A program made the position numbers and the translations under genes. Below the pieces are notes generated by a model. That model searched no databases. It saw only the letters and a list, made by a program, of their open reading frames with translations, and was not told where the DNA came from. A stretch of 64,000 nt of DNA from Sphingomonas_E sp042693015 (lineage in GTDB: Bacteria > Pseudomonadota > Alphaproteobacteria > Sphingomonadales > Sphingomonadaceae). Positions 23,246 to 31,912 of this stretch are shown here, one piece after another (within the stretch, counting starts at the first letter, position 1; every line of letters begins with the position of its first letter). The stretch covers positions 2,914,001 through 2,978,000 of the forward strand of contig NZ_CP170544.1 in NCBI RefSeq assembly GCF_042693015.1, read 5' to 3'.

Positions 23246-24241
23246 TCAGTCGCTCAGCAAACGCGCGGCATGGGCGGCATGATAAGTGAGCACGCCCGAA
23301 CAGCCGGCGCGACGGAAGGCGGTCAGCGTTTCCAGCACCAGCGCATCGCGATCACCTGCGCCCGCAGCTGCCGCGGCCTCGATCATCGCATATTCGCCGG
23401 ACACCTGATAGGCGAACACCGGCACCTCGAACCGCTCCTTCACGCGGCGGATGATGTCGAGATAGGGCAGGCCCGGCTTCACCATCACGCTGTCTGCACC
23501 CTCGGCGAGATCGAGCGCCACTTCGCGCAGCGCCTCCTCCGCATTGGCATAGTCCATCTGGTAGGACCTTTTGTCCCCCTTGAGCAGCCCTCCGGAGCCC
23601 ACCGCATCGCGGAACGGGCCATAGAAGGCACTCGCATACTTCGCCGAATAGGCCATGATCTGGACGTTGCGATGGCCTTCGCGCTCCAGCACCGCACGGA
23701 TCGCGCCGACGCGGCCATCCATCATGTCCGAAGGCGCGACGATATCCGCCCCCGCCTCGGCCTGGACCATTGCCTGGCCGACGAGGATCTCGCTGGTCTC
23801 GTCATTGAGGACGTAACCTGCAGCATCGACCAGCCCGTCATGGCCATGGCTGGTATAAGGATCGAGCGCGACGTCAGTGAGGACGCCGATATCCGGCACC
23901 GCATCCTTGATCGCGCGGATCGCGCGGCACATCAGATTGTCGGGGTTGAGCGCCTCGCGCCCATCATCGGTGCGGCGGTCGTGCGGAGTGTTGGGAAAGA
24001 GCGCAAGGCAGCCGATGCCAAGCGCCTTCGCTTCCTTCGCCACCACGCCGATGCGATCGACCGAATGGCGCGAAACGCCGGGCAGCGTCTTCACCGGATC
24101 GGTGACGCCTTGCCCCTCGGTCACGAACAGCGGCCAGATCAGGTGCGCGGGCGACAAATGCGTCTCGGCGACGAGCGCGCGGCTCCAGGCGGTGGCTCGG
24201 GTGCGGCGGAGGCGGAGGGCGGGAAAGCGGGCGTGAGTCAT
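23246..24241 (-). CDS. hemB: Delta-aminolevulinic acid dehydratase (porphobilinogen synthase)
   Basis: Product of 331 aa starting MTHARFPALRLRRTRA; the frame extends further upstream but overlaps fdhD there. It condenses two 5-aminolevulinate molecules to porphobilinogen in haem and corrin synthesis. Family blocks: HLIWPLFVTEG, PLFPN-type LALFPNTPHD, VLTDVALDPYTSHGHDG, DIVAPSDMMDGRVGAIR with YSAKYASAFYGPFRDA (first Schiff-base Lys), and DSVMVKPGLPYLDIIRR (second Lys). The Cys-based zinc site is replaced by DVALDPYTSHGHDG, so it is probably the magnesium-type enzyme usual in Alphaproteobacteria. It starts 10 nt after fdhD on the same strand. Confidence 0.95.
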   Translation of the reverse strand: MTHARFPALRLRRTRATAWSRALVAETHLSPAHLIWPLFVTEGQGVTDPVKTLPGVSRHSVDRIGVVAKEAKALGIGCLALFPNTPHDRRTDDGREALNPDNLMCRAIRAIKDAVPDIGVLTDVALDPYTSHGHDGLVDAAGYVLNDETSEILVGQAMVQAEAGADIVAPSDMMDGRVGAIRAVLEREGHRNVQIMAYSAKYASAFYGPFRDAVGSGGLLKGDKRSYQMDYANAEEALREVALDLAEGADSVMVKPGLPYLDIIRRVKERFEVPVFAYQVSGEYAMIEAAAAAGAGDRDALVLETLTAFRRAGCSGVLTYHAAHAARLLSD

Positions 24242-24251
24242 GCGCGCGCTT

Positions 24252-25040
24252 CTAGCGCCCCTGCCCTTCCGCTTCCAGCGCGGCATCCAATCGCGCGAGC
24301 GTGACGAGGCGTAACCCGGCCTCAGCCGCGCGATCGAGCGCGAGGCTGGTGGGGGCCGAGACGGTGACGAGCAGCGGGCAGCCCGCCAGCACCGCTTTCT
24401 CCACCAGCTCGAACGAGCAGCGCGCGGTGAGTAATGCGCAACCGCCGTCCCAGCCGAAACCGCCCGCCAGCATCGCGCCGACCAGTTTGTCGAACGCGTT
24501 GTGGCGGCCGACATCCTCGCGCACCCGGCGGATCGATCCGTCGCCGCTGCACAAGGCGGCGGCATGGACGGCGCCGGTCAGCCGGTTGAGCGGCTGATAT
24601 TCGCCGAGCCGATCGAGCGCGCGGAACAACGCTTCGTCGGCCATGTCGGATCGGGCAGTCACGCGCGGCAGTGGGCGGAGTGCCTGTTCGAGATTTTCGA
24701 TGCCGCAGAGACCGCAGGAGGATTCAGAAACGCGGTGGCGCACCCGATCCGCCACGCGATCGACGCGATCGGGGATGAGGGTGATGCGCAGGATCAGGCC
24801 ACGCTCCGCTTCGTGGGCCGAGACGTCGACCAGATCGGCGGCAGCGTCGATCAGGCGTTCGGCGTGGCAGAAGCCCAAAGCGAAATCGCCGAGATCCGCG
24901 GGCGTCGCCATCATCACCGCATAGCCGAGGCCATTGATCTCGATCGCGATCGGCATTTCGACCGCGACGGTGCGGGTGATGGGCGCGCGTTCGCCGGCAG
25001 GGGTAAGGCGGGTGAAATGGCGATCGGCGGCGGGGTTCAT
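24252..25040 (-). CDS. fdhD: Formate dehydrogenase accessory sulfurtransferase, intact copy
   Basis: Product of about 262 aa from the ATG at 25040; another ATG 8 codons upstream is possible. It carries sulfur from the cysteine desulfurase to the molybdenum cofactor of formate dehydrogenase. Visible motifs are MPIAIEINGLGYAVMMATPA, VSESSCGLCGIENLEQAL with both functional cysteines, REDVGRHNAFDKLVGAML and GCPLLVTVSAPTSLALDRA. Unlike the operon copy at 14554 it is complete. The two differ clearly in sequence, so this is not a recent duplication. It could restore formate dehydrogenase maturation. Sphingomonads often have such a stand-alone fdhD. Confidence 0.93.
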   Translation of the reverse strand: MNPAADRHFTRLTPAGERAPITRTVAVEMPIAIEINGLGYAVMMATPADLGDFALGFCHAERLIDAAADLVDVSAHEAERGLILRITLIPDRVDRVADRVRHRVSESSCGLCGIENLEQALRPLPRVTARSDMADEALFRALDRLGEYQPLNRLTGAVHAAALCSGDGSIRRVREDVGRHNAFDKLVGAMLAGGFGWDGGCALLTARCSFELVEKAVLAGCPLLVTVSAPTSLALDRAAEAGLRLVTLARLDAALEAEGQGR

Positions 25041-25103
25041 GTCGCCGCTATAACCAAATATCACTCGTCACCCCAGCGAAGGCTGGCTCCAACCTCTTCC
25101 ATC

Positions 25104-25193
25104 GTCATGCTGAACTTGTTTCAGCATCCATATGGCCGCATTCGCAGCCCGCGATTGAATCGCATGGACCCTGAAACAAGTTCAGGGTGACGC
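25104..25193. repeat. Dispersed inverted-pair repeat, copy 1
   Basis: Left half at 25104-25132 (CGTCATGCTGAACTTGTTTC and on to CAGCATCCAT) and right half at 25164-25193 (CATGGACCCTGAAACAAGTT and on to CAGGGTGACG) are imperfect inverted copies. Each half is itself a hairpin around GAACTTGTTTC. A second copy of the same structure is at 38485-38619. It resembles the REP/BIME class of intergenic repeats. Confidence 0.85.
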
Positions 25194-25210
25194 TCCCTGT
25201 GTGGGCGTCG

Positions 25211-26275
25211 TCAGCCCCCTTGCGCGGCCTTCCAGCCTGCCGCCGCAAGTGCCGGGAACTTGTCCGCCATTTCGCGGGCGTGGGTGGAGGCGGCGGTGCC
25301 GCGGACGACGCGGCCCTTGATGCCGTGGATGATCGCCGCCAGCCTGAAGATGTTGAAGGCGGTGTAGAATTGCAGACTGTCGATCCCCGCCCGCCCGGTC
25401 CGCGCGCAATAGGCCGCGACATAATCGGCCTCCGAAGGGATGTTGAGCGCCGCGAGATCATGGCCGGCAATCCCGGTCGCGACCGGCGGGGCGAGCCGAT
25501 ACATCATCAGATGATAAGCGAAATCGGACAGCGGATCGCCCAGCGTCGACAATTCCCAGTCGAGCACCGCAATCACGCGCGGCTCGGTGGGGTGGAAGAT
25601 CATGTTGTCGCAGCGGAAATCGCCATGGGTGATGCGGGTTTCGCCCGCTTGCGCCGGCATGTTCGCTTCGAGCCAGCCGATCAGCGCATCCATGTCCGCA
25701 TTGCGGCCGGCCTCGACATCATCGCGATACTGCTGGCTCCAGCGGCCGATCTGGCGTTCGAAGAAATTGCCGGGCTTGCCATAATCGCCAAGCCCGATCG
25801 CATCGGGGTCGATCGAATGGAGCTGCGCCATCGTCGCATTCATCGCGTCGAAATAGGCCGGGCGATCGTCGCGGCTGACTTCAGGGAAGGTCGCGTCCCA
25901 GAAGATGCGGCCTTCCACCATGTCCATCACGTAGAACCAGGTGCCGATCACCCCATCGTCGGTGCACAGGCCATGGACCCGCGCCACCGGGAAATCGACC
26001 GTCGCCAGCGCCGAGAGCACGCGCGCCTCGCGCTCGACCGCATGCGCGCCCTTCAACAACTGGCCCGGCGGCTTGCGGCGCAGCACATAGGAACGGGCGG
26101 GCGTGACTAGCTTGTAGGTCGGGTTGGATTGCCCGCCCTTGAACTGCTCGACCGTCAGCGGCCCCTGATAACCCGCGACATTCGCAGCCATCCATTCCGC
26201 AAGCCGGGCCTCATCGAAACGATGCGCCTCGCGCACCGCGGTGGTGCCGCTATTCTGATCCTGACGGCTCTCCAA
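25211..26275 (-). CDS. APH-family phosphotransferase (acyl-CoA-dehydrogenase-associated type)
   Basis: Product of 354 aa from a TTG start at 26275, chosen because GGGAGAG lies 7 nt upstream; the frame remains open to 26353. The N-lobe has LTVEQFKGGQSNPTYKL and SYVLRRKPPGQLLKGAHAVE. The catalytic loop is TRITHGDFRCDNMIFHP, with the Asp/Asn of the kinase fold, and VIAVLDWELSTLGDPLSDFA holds the metal-binding Asp. This matches the aminoglycoside-phosphotransferase-like group (ACAD10/11-like N-terminal kinases) linked to fatty-acid or 4-hydroxyacid phosphorylation before dehydrogenation. The true substrate is unknown. It stands alone between fdhD and the TPR protein gene. Confidence 0.85.
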   Translation of the reverse strand: MESRQDQNSGTTAVREAHRFDEARLAEWMAANVAGYQGPLTVEQFKGGQSNPTYKLVTPARSYVLRRKPPGQLLKGAHAVEREARVLSALATVDFPVARVHGLCTDDGVIGTWFYVMDMVEGRIFWDATFPEVSRDDRPAYFDAMNATMAQLHSIDPDAIGLGDYGKPGNFFERQIGRWSQQYRDDVEAGRNADMDALIGWLEANMPAQAGETRITHGDFRCDNMIFHPTEPRVIAVLDWELSTLGDPLSDFAYHLMMYRLAPPVATGIAGHDLAALNIPSEADYVAAYCARTGRAGIDSLQFYTAFNIFRLAAIIHGIKGRVVRGTAASTHAREMADKFPALAAAGWKAAQGG

Positions 26276-26407
26276 GCGACCGCTCTCCCATACTGGCGGA
26301 GCGCTTGTGGCCCCTCGATTGCAACCCGGCCCGTCTAACAACAGGGCCGGCATACCCGCAAGCCGGCGGCAAGGTCGCCTATTGCGAGGCAGCCAGTTTT
26401 GCGCCGT

Positions 26408-27964
26408 TCAGGGCTGACCGTCGTCGCTCTGGCCCGAATCCTCTCCGTCCCTCGCCGCAACGACTTCGGCCATATCGCTGCCGTCCCAGCCGGGCTGCTT
26501 GTCGAGGCGATCCAGCATCTTGCGCGCGCTGTCCGCCAGGCTGCCGCCATGGGGATTATAGGCGATGGGCTCCAGCGCGAACCTGGCCTCCTTAGGGCGC
26601 TTGGCGTGGATCAGGGTCGTCGCCAGCATCATCCGCAGTTCAAGATCAAAGCGCGCGACATCGACCGCGCGGGCGAGACCATCGATCGCCAGAGGCGTCG
26701 GCTCCAGGCCCTGTTCGGCGAAGCTGAGGTAGAAATATTTGAGCGGCAGCGGATGATCGTTTTCGCGGCGGTTGAGCGCGATGAAGGGCGCCCGCGCCCG
26801 CTTGTAGGCGGCCGCCTTGTCCTCGGCATCCTCCGCCATATGGAAAAGCGCATAGCCCTTTTGCACATAGGCATTCACCTGGCCGGGATCGAGCGCCAGC
26901 GCCTTATCGGCCGCAGCGATCGCTTCCTTGTCGTTGCCGGCGTCGAACTCGGCTTCGGCCAAGGCGGACAACACCTCCGGGTCCTTCGGAAAACGGGCCG
27001 CAATCGCGCGGGCTTCGACCACCAATGCCTTTGCCTGCGCTTCGTCGACACCGCGCCGCGAACGGATCCGCACCCGCATCATCGCGGCTTCGCCCGGGCT
27101 GAGCTTGCGCAGTTCGATCGGGCCGACCTTCAGCATGTCCGGCGTCAACCGTAGGGCGGACATCCGTCGCCGCATCAGATAGCGATCGAGTTCCTTGTCC
27201 AGCTTGGCGAAATCCCCAAAGGCTTCAAGCGCGGCGTCGCGCTGGCTCTTCCCCTTTGCGAGCAGCGACAGATAATTGGGCAGTTGCTCGGACCGGGTCG
27301 GTTCGAACGTCAGATAATGATAGAGCAGCCAGCTCTTGCCATAGAAGGCGTCATAGCTCCGCCGGCCGGGCTTTTCCGGTGGCGGGTCCAGCAACGCCGA
27401 AACCTTCATATCCTCCTCGAAAAACAGCTCGCCGGCGCGGTGCTGCGCCGCGCGGCCGATCAGGACGGTGCCGTCGGCCTCGAAACTGCTGGTCGCAAAG
27501 AATTCCGCCCCGCCTTCCGAAAGCCAGCGCGGCATCCACCGGCTGCTGGCCGAGTTCATGAAATGATGCGCATATTCGTGCAGCAGCACGATCATCGAAA
27601 AATCGGCCTTGCCCGTGCCGGAGTTGACGTGCGGAATGATCGCCAGCGATCCGCCGGCACGGGAAATATAGAAGCCGCCGATATATTGGGCATTCTGCCC
27701 ATAGAGATCGCGGACGGCGGCCTCGCTGCGCACGATATAGACGGTGACGCGGTTGGATGGGCTGGGCGGCGGAAATTGCGAATGCGTCAGGAAAGCGAGC
27801 GCTGAATGATAGCGTTCGAGCTGCTCCGAAAAGCGGCGCAGATCGCGTTCATTGTCGTCCGTGTAGATGACGAAATGCTCGCTCGACGCCTGCATCCATT
27901 CCGCGCGCGCGGGGCTGCCGCCCAGGCATAGAGCCCCTGCCATCGCCAAAGCGATCCACCGCAT
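26408..27964 (-). CDS. Exported DUF1570-type protein with HExxH motif and TPR repeats
   Basis: Product of 518 aa from the ATG at 27964, the start that gives a signal peptide (MRWIALAMAGALCLGGSPARA). Residues 22-230 form a zinc-peptidase-like domain with the motif LLHEYAHHFM (H129-E130-x-x-H133) and a downstream SEGGAEFF that supplies a third ligand Glu, as in gluzincin-type DUF1570 proteins. The C-terminal half (about 330-480) contains TPR-like helices such as LSALAEAEFDAGNDKEAIAA and NAYVQKGYALFHMAEDAEDK. It is therefore probably a periplasmic metalloprotease or a scaffold derived from one. No neighbours point to a substrate. Confidence 0.8.
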   Translation of the reverse strand: MRWIALAMAGALCLGGSPARAEWMQASSEHFVIYTDDNERDLRRFSEQLERYHSALAFLTHSQFPPPSPSNRVTVYIVRSEAAVRDLYGQNAQYIGGFYISRAGGSLAIIPHVNSGTGKADFSMIVLLHEYAHHFMNSASSRWMPRWLSEGGAEFFATSSFEADGTVLIGRAAQHRAGELFFEEDMKVSALLDPPPEKPGRRSYDAFYGKSWLLYHYLTFEPTRSEQLPNYLSLLAKGKSQRDAALEAFGDFAKLDKELDRYLMRRRMSALRLTPDMLKVGPIELRKLSPGEAAMMRVRIRSRRGVDEAQAKALVVEARAIAARFPKDPEVLSALAEAEFDAGNDKEAIAAADKALALDPGQVNAYVQKGYALFHMAEDAEDKAAAYKRARAPFIALNRRENDHPLPLKYFYLSFAEQGLEPTPLAIDGLARAVDVARFDLELRMMLATTLIHAKRPKEARFALEPIAYNPHGGSLADSARKMLDRLDKQPGWDGSDMAEVVAARDGEDSGQSDDGQP

Positions 27965-28055
27965 CCTTACCCCTCCCCCGAATGCCGGAAAAGCTACCCT
28001 AGAAATCAACAGGGTAGATGCAAAGGGTGCAAAAAGATGGGGAGAGCTGCTGGGG

Positions 28056-29738
28056 CTAGCCCTTGCAGCGCCCATAGCCCGGCCCGCGGACCACGCGGCC
28101 GGGCGTGGCGCCGGTATGCTCACCGTCCTTCAGCACCTGGACGCCATTGACGAACACGTCGCGCATGCCGGTGGCATAGACCTGTGGCTCGGCGAAGGTC
28201 GCGTGGTCACTGATCTTCTGCGGATCGAAGATCACCACGTCGGCGAAATTACCCGGCCTGAGCATGCCGCGATCGGCGATCTTGAGGTTGCTCGCCGGCA
28301 GGGCCGTCAGCCGCCGGATCGCATCTTCCAGCGGCACCCGTTTCTCGTCACGAACATATTTGCCGAGCAGTCGCGCGAAATTGCCGTAGGTGCGCGGATG
28401 CGTGCTCGATTTCAGGAAAACGCCTTCGGGTGCCTGTGACTCTCCATCCGAACCGAAGCTCATCCAGGGCAGTTTGACCTGCTTCGCGACATTGGCCTCG
28501 TCCATCAGAAAATAGACGGTGCCGACGCGGCTGCCATCTTCGACGACCAGATCCATCGCGGTTTCGGCCGCGCTCTTGCCGCGCATCTTCGCGACTTCGG
28601 CCAGCGTCTTGCCTGTCAGCGGTTTCAGCGCCTCATTCTTGAAGCCGACGAGCAGCATGCCTTCCGGCCCCGCCCCGTGGAAGAAATTCTCCCATCCATT
28701 GCCCGGCGCTGCCATTTCGGCCGCCACCCGTGCGCGCGTCGCCGGGTCCTTCAGCCGGGCGATCCATTGTTCCAGCCCGCCCGCCTGCACCCAGGTCGGC
28801 ATCGCGGCATCGAGCCCGGTCGCGCCGGCGGGGTAGAGATACATGTCGGCGGTGATGGCGAGCCCTTCGGCGCGGGCGGCCTCGATCCGCGCGACCGCCT
28901 GATCATATTTTCCCCAATTGTCGCGGCCGGCCATCTTGAGATGGTAGATTTCGGCCGGTGCGCCCGACTTCCGCGCAATCTCGATCAGCTCGTCGATCGC
29001 CTCGATCAGCCGGTCCCCTTCGGAACGCATATGCGAGATATACATGCCGCCGCATTTCGCCGCGGCAGAGGTGATCGCGATCAGCTCGGGCGTCTCGGCA
29101 TAGGTGCCCGGCGCGTAGATGAGCGAGCTGCCGACGCCCATCGCGCCTTCGTCCATAGCGCGGGTGACGAACGCCTGCATGCGGGCAAGCTGATCGGGCG
29201 TCGGATCGACATCGCCTTCGCCCAGTTCATGCACGCGCACCGTCGCGGCGCCGATGAAGCTGGCGACATTGGTGGAGACGCCCTTCTTCTCCAGCATCGC
29301 CAGATATTCGGCCAGCGTCGTCCAGCTGATCGGATATTTGATGTCGCCCTGCCGCTTGAGGCCATCGGCCTTCATCGCCGGGCTGAGCGGTCCCATCGAA
29401 TCGCCCTCCCCCATCACCTCCAGGGTGACGCCCTGGCGGATGTCGCTCTGGCCGCGGCCGTCGGCGATCAGCGATTCCGTCGCCCAGCTCAGCATGTTGA
29501 TGAAGCCGGGGGCGACGGCGAGGCCCTTCGCATCCACCTCTTGCCGGGCGCGCCCGTCCACCTTGCCGACCGCGACCAGCCTGTCGCCCTTGATCGCGAG
29601 ATCGCCGACCCGGCCGGGTGCGCCGCTGCCGTCATAGAGCGTGCCGTTGCGGATGACGACGTCATAGGTCTCGGCCGGCGCCGCGGTGGCGCACAAAGCG
29701 GTCGAGACGACAAGCGGCAGCAAATGGCGGATGCGCAT
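28056..29738 (-). CDS. Exported N-acyl-D-amino-acid deacylase-type amidohydrolase
   Basis: Product of 560 aa with a signal peptide (MRIRHLLPLVVSTALCATAAPA). The body is the D-aminoacylase/amidohydrolase fold: VIRNGTLYDGSGAPGRVGDL, then LAVAPGFINMLSWATESL. The usual metal-binding HxH after GFIN is LSWA here. Later comes GGMYISHMRSEGDRLIEAID with the conserved His, EIYHLKMAG with a second His, and a C-terminal SDHATFAEPQVYATGMRDVF. The loss of the HxH pair means metal binding differs from the textbook enzyme, although D-aminoacylases use a single tightly bound zinc. It probably hydrolyses N-acyl amino acids or peptides in the periplasm. The terminal RCKG is unusual. Confidence 0.82.
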   Translation of the reverse strand: MRIRHLLPLVVSTALCATAAPAETYDVVIRNGTLYDGSGAPGRVGDLAIKGDRLVAVGKVDGRARQEVDAKGLAVAPGFINMLSWATESLIADGRGQSDIRQGVTLEVMGEGDSMGPLSPAMKADGLKRQGDIKYPISWTTLAEYLAMLEKKGVSTNVASFIGAATVRVHELGEGDVDPTPDQLARMQAFVTRAMDEGAMGVGSSLIYAPGTYAETPELIAITSAAAKCGGMYISHMRSEGDRLIEAIDELIEIARKSGAPAEIYHLKMAGRDNWGKYDQAVARIEAARAEGLAITADMYLYPAGATGLDAAMPTWVQAGGLEQWIARLKDPATRARVAAEMAAPGNGWENFFHGAGPEGMLLVGFKNEALKPLTGKTLAEVAKMRGKSAAETAMDLVVEDGSRVGTVYFLMDEANVAKQVKLPWMSFGSDGESQAPEGVFLKSSTHPRTYGNFARLLGKYVRDEKRVPLEDAIRRLTALPASNLKIADRGMLRPGNFADVVIFDPQKISDHATFAEPQVYATGMRDVFVNGVQVLKDGEHTGATPGRVVRGPGYGRCKG

Positions 29739-29817
29739 GGGTGAATTGCCCCTTCCCTGTTTCCGCCGATCCTAACGGCAAGCGCGGCAATTCATACCGC
29801 CAGCGGAAAGGGAATGG

Positions 29818-31284
29818 TCAGCGCAGCGAAAGCGCGTCGGATTTGCGCCGCGAAGGCGGGCTCATCGCGAAATAGACGTCGGACAATTCCGCCGGATCGA
29901 CATCGAGCCATTCGACTGCGGGTTGGGCGAGTTCACGGCGCTTGACGCGGTACATCAGTCTGTCCGCCGCATCGAGCACGGCGGAAACCTCCACCTTGCT
30001 GCGTTCGGCGACGAGGACCGCGCCGGTGCTGAGCCCGACCTGCCAACCGCCTTCGGTCGAGGCTTCCAGCACCGCTTCGAGCAGGCGCCGCGAAAGCTCG
30101 CCCACGGCCTCTTCGGTCGCATCTTCCACCACCAGCACGAATTCGTCACCTGCCATGCGATAGAGCCGATCGAAGGTGCGGGCGGCGCGACGCAGCGCCT
30201 GCGCCATGGCGATCAGGCAGCGATCGCCCTCGGCATGGCCCAACCGGTCGTTGACCTGCTTGAAGGAGTCGAGATCGAGGAACAGCACGCCGACCGCGAC
30301 ATCATCCGATACGTCGGTGCGGAACAGACGAGCCAGATCCTGCAACAGCGCGCGACGGTTGGGCAGGCCGGTCAGCATGTCGACAAAGGCCATCTGCTCG
30401 GCGCGCTTGCGCTTGGAGATGTCCTCGATCACGGCGACGAAGAAATCCGGTTCGCCGCCATGGCGGACCAGCGAGACCGTCAGGTTGATCCAGATGATTT
30501 CGCCACCGCGGCGGATGTAGCGCTTCTCCATCGAATAATGATCGATCTGCCCGGCCACGAGCGAAGTGAGCAGGGCAAGGTCCGCGTCGAGGTCTTCGGG
30601 GTGGGTGATGTGCTGGAAACCCAGTTCCATCAGCTTGTCCCGATCATGTCCGGCGATTTCGCAGAAGCGGTCGTTGACCTGCAGGAAACGGCCCTCCGGC
30701 GCGACATGGGCGATGCCCACCGCGGCCTGATGGAAGGTGGCCTCGAACCGCAGCGCGAGTTGGTCGTGCGCCCGCGCATAGGCCGCCTGCGAAGCGCTGG
30801 CGAGGCCGAAGGCGAAAGGGCTCACGAGCAGCTTGGATACCGCAATATCGATCTCGTCGAACGCATCCGGCTCGGCGGAATAGATTTTGAGCACCCCCAC
30901 CTGTTCCGTCTGGAACGGCAGCGGCACCACCACCATCGAACGGATACCGAGACGGCGGCACGCCTCCAGATCGACGCGGCCATCCTTCTCGGTATCAGCG
31001 CAGACCAAAGCCTCGCCCGACAGGATCGCCTGGCCGGAAAGGCTGCCCACCAGCGGCAAACGAAAGCCCACCCATTCCGCCATTTCACCGCTGGCGGCGC
31101 GATAGACGAGTTCCGCCCCGTCGCGCATTTCGATGAGCGCGCCGCGGGCATGCGTGAAGATGCGCGAAGCCCCCGCCACCACAGCCTGCAACACCTGATC
31201 GGCATCGTCACACGCCCCGGCGATCGCTTCCTGGGTCGCCAGCAACTCCCGAATCGCCCGACGCCAACTCACATACGCTCCCAC
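29818..31284 (-). CDS. GAF-PAS-GGDEF diguanylate cyclase
   Basis: Product of 488 aa without membrane segments. A GAF domain covers about residues 20-165 (LSGEALVCADTEKDGRVDLE, IRSMVVVPL). A PAS/PAC module covers about 185-300 (AAVGIAHVAPEGRFLQVNDR). The GGDEF domain starts at about 305 with FVDMLTGLPNRRALLQDLAR. Its active-site motif reads AGDEF instead of GGDEF, a variant found in active cyclases, and FLDLDSFKQVND holds the metal-binding Asp. An inhibitory I-site RxxD (RTFD) lies five residues before AGDEF. It should make c-di-GMP with product feedback and be tuned by a soluble ligand on the GAF domain. No EAL domain is attached. Confidence 0.88.
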   Translation of the reverse strand: MGAYVSWRRAIRELLATQEAIAGACDDADQVLQAVVAGASRIFTHARGALIEMRDGAELVYRAASGEMAEWVGFRLPLVGSLSGQAILSGEALVCADTEKDGRVDLEACRRLGIRSMVVVPLPFQTEQVGVLKIYSAEPDAFDEIDIAVSKLLVSPFAFGLASASQAAYARAHDQLALRFEATFHQAAVGIAHVAPEGRFLQVNDRFCEIAGHDRDKLMELGFQHITHPEDLDADLALLTSLVAGQIDHYSMEKRYIRRGGEIIWINLTVSLVRHGGEPDFFVAVIEDISKRKRAEQMAFVDMLTGLPNRRALLQDLARLFRTDVSDDVAVGVLFLDLDSFKQVNDRLGHAEGDRCLIAMAQALRRAARTFDRLYRMAGDEFVLVVEDATEEAVGELSRRLLEAVLEASTEGGWQVGLSTGAVLVAERSKVEVSAVLDAADRLMYRVKRRELAQPAVEWLDVDPAELSDVYFAMSPPSRRKSDALSLR

Positions 31285-31426
31285 GCGGCCCTGCCTGACC
31301 CGTATCAGGGGCCATGGTTAAATTGACGTTATCGATTGAACAGGGTCGGCACGGTTGGCCATGGATTGCCCAGCCGCTTGCCCATGTTCATGAAACAGGC
31401 CAACCGCATCACCAAGGGAGACGGCG

Positions 31427-31882
31427 ATGGTTCGCAGAGTCGTGACCGGCAATGATGCGCGTGGCCGGTCCCATATCGTCAGCGACGAGCTGATCAGTAA
31501 CGACGCCGGGGAAACGGATGGTCTCGTCTGGCGAGAAGGCGGCGATCCGGGCACCTGGCTGCCTTCAACCGCGCCCTATCTGGAGCCGCCGCGGGGCGGC
31601 AGCCGCTGTTCGCGCGTCGTGCTGCCACCGTGGAAAGATATGGCCGCCGATGTCGAGGCCGGGGGCTTCCCGGGCCTCGACGCGCAAGGCTTTCACCGCA
31701 CCGGGACGATCGACCATATCCTGATGCTGGCAGGTGAGGTCGATCTTGTCCTCGACGATGCGCGGACGACCATTCGCGCCGGCGACGTGGTGATCCAGCG
31801 CAACACCAGCCATGCTTGGCAGAACATGACCGACGAGCCGGCGATCTTCTGGGGCGTGATGGTGGCGCGAGGGGACGGATAG
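31427..31882 (+). CDS. Cupin-domain protein
   Basis: Product of 151 aa. The cupin barrel is recognisable from GFHRTGTIDHILMLAGEVDL (first motif, with H-x-T-x-x-I-D-H) and IRAGDVVIQRNTSHAWQN (second motif, with the metal-ligand His). An N-terminal extension of about 60 residues carries a SDELISNDAGETDGLVWREG segment. This matches small cupins often placed beside catabolic genes, with ligand binding or dioxygenase-like roles. It is convergent with the amidohydrolase at 31913 and upstream of nothing obvious. The substrate is unknown. Confidence 0.8.
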   Translation: MVRRVVTGNDARGRSHIVSDELISNDAGETDGLVWREGGDPGTWLPSTAPYLEPPRGGSRCSRVVLPPWKDMAADVEAGGFPGLDAQGFHRTGTIDHILMLAGEVDLVLDDARTTIRAGDVVIQRNTSHAWQNMTDEPAIFWGVMVARGDG

Positions 31883-31912
31883 GCCCCGCCCCTCTCGCGC
31901 ACCGTCAGATGA

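Noticed and set aside
28056..31882. A biosynthetic gene cluster reading of the deacylase, cupin and GGDEF genes
   Set aside because: No core synthase, tailoring set or transporter of natural-product type is present; catabolic enzymes explain the content better.
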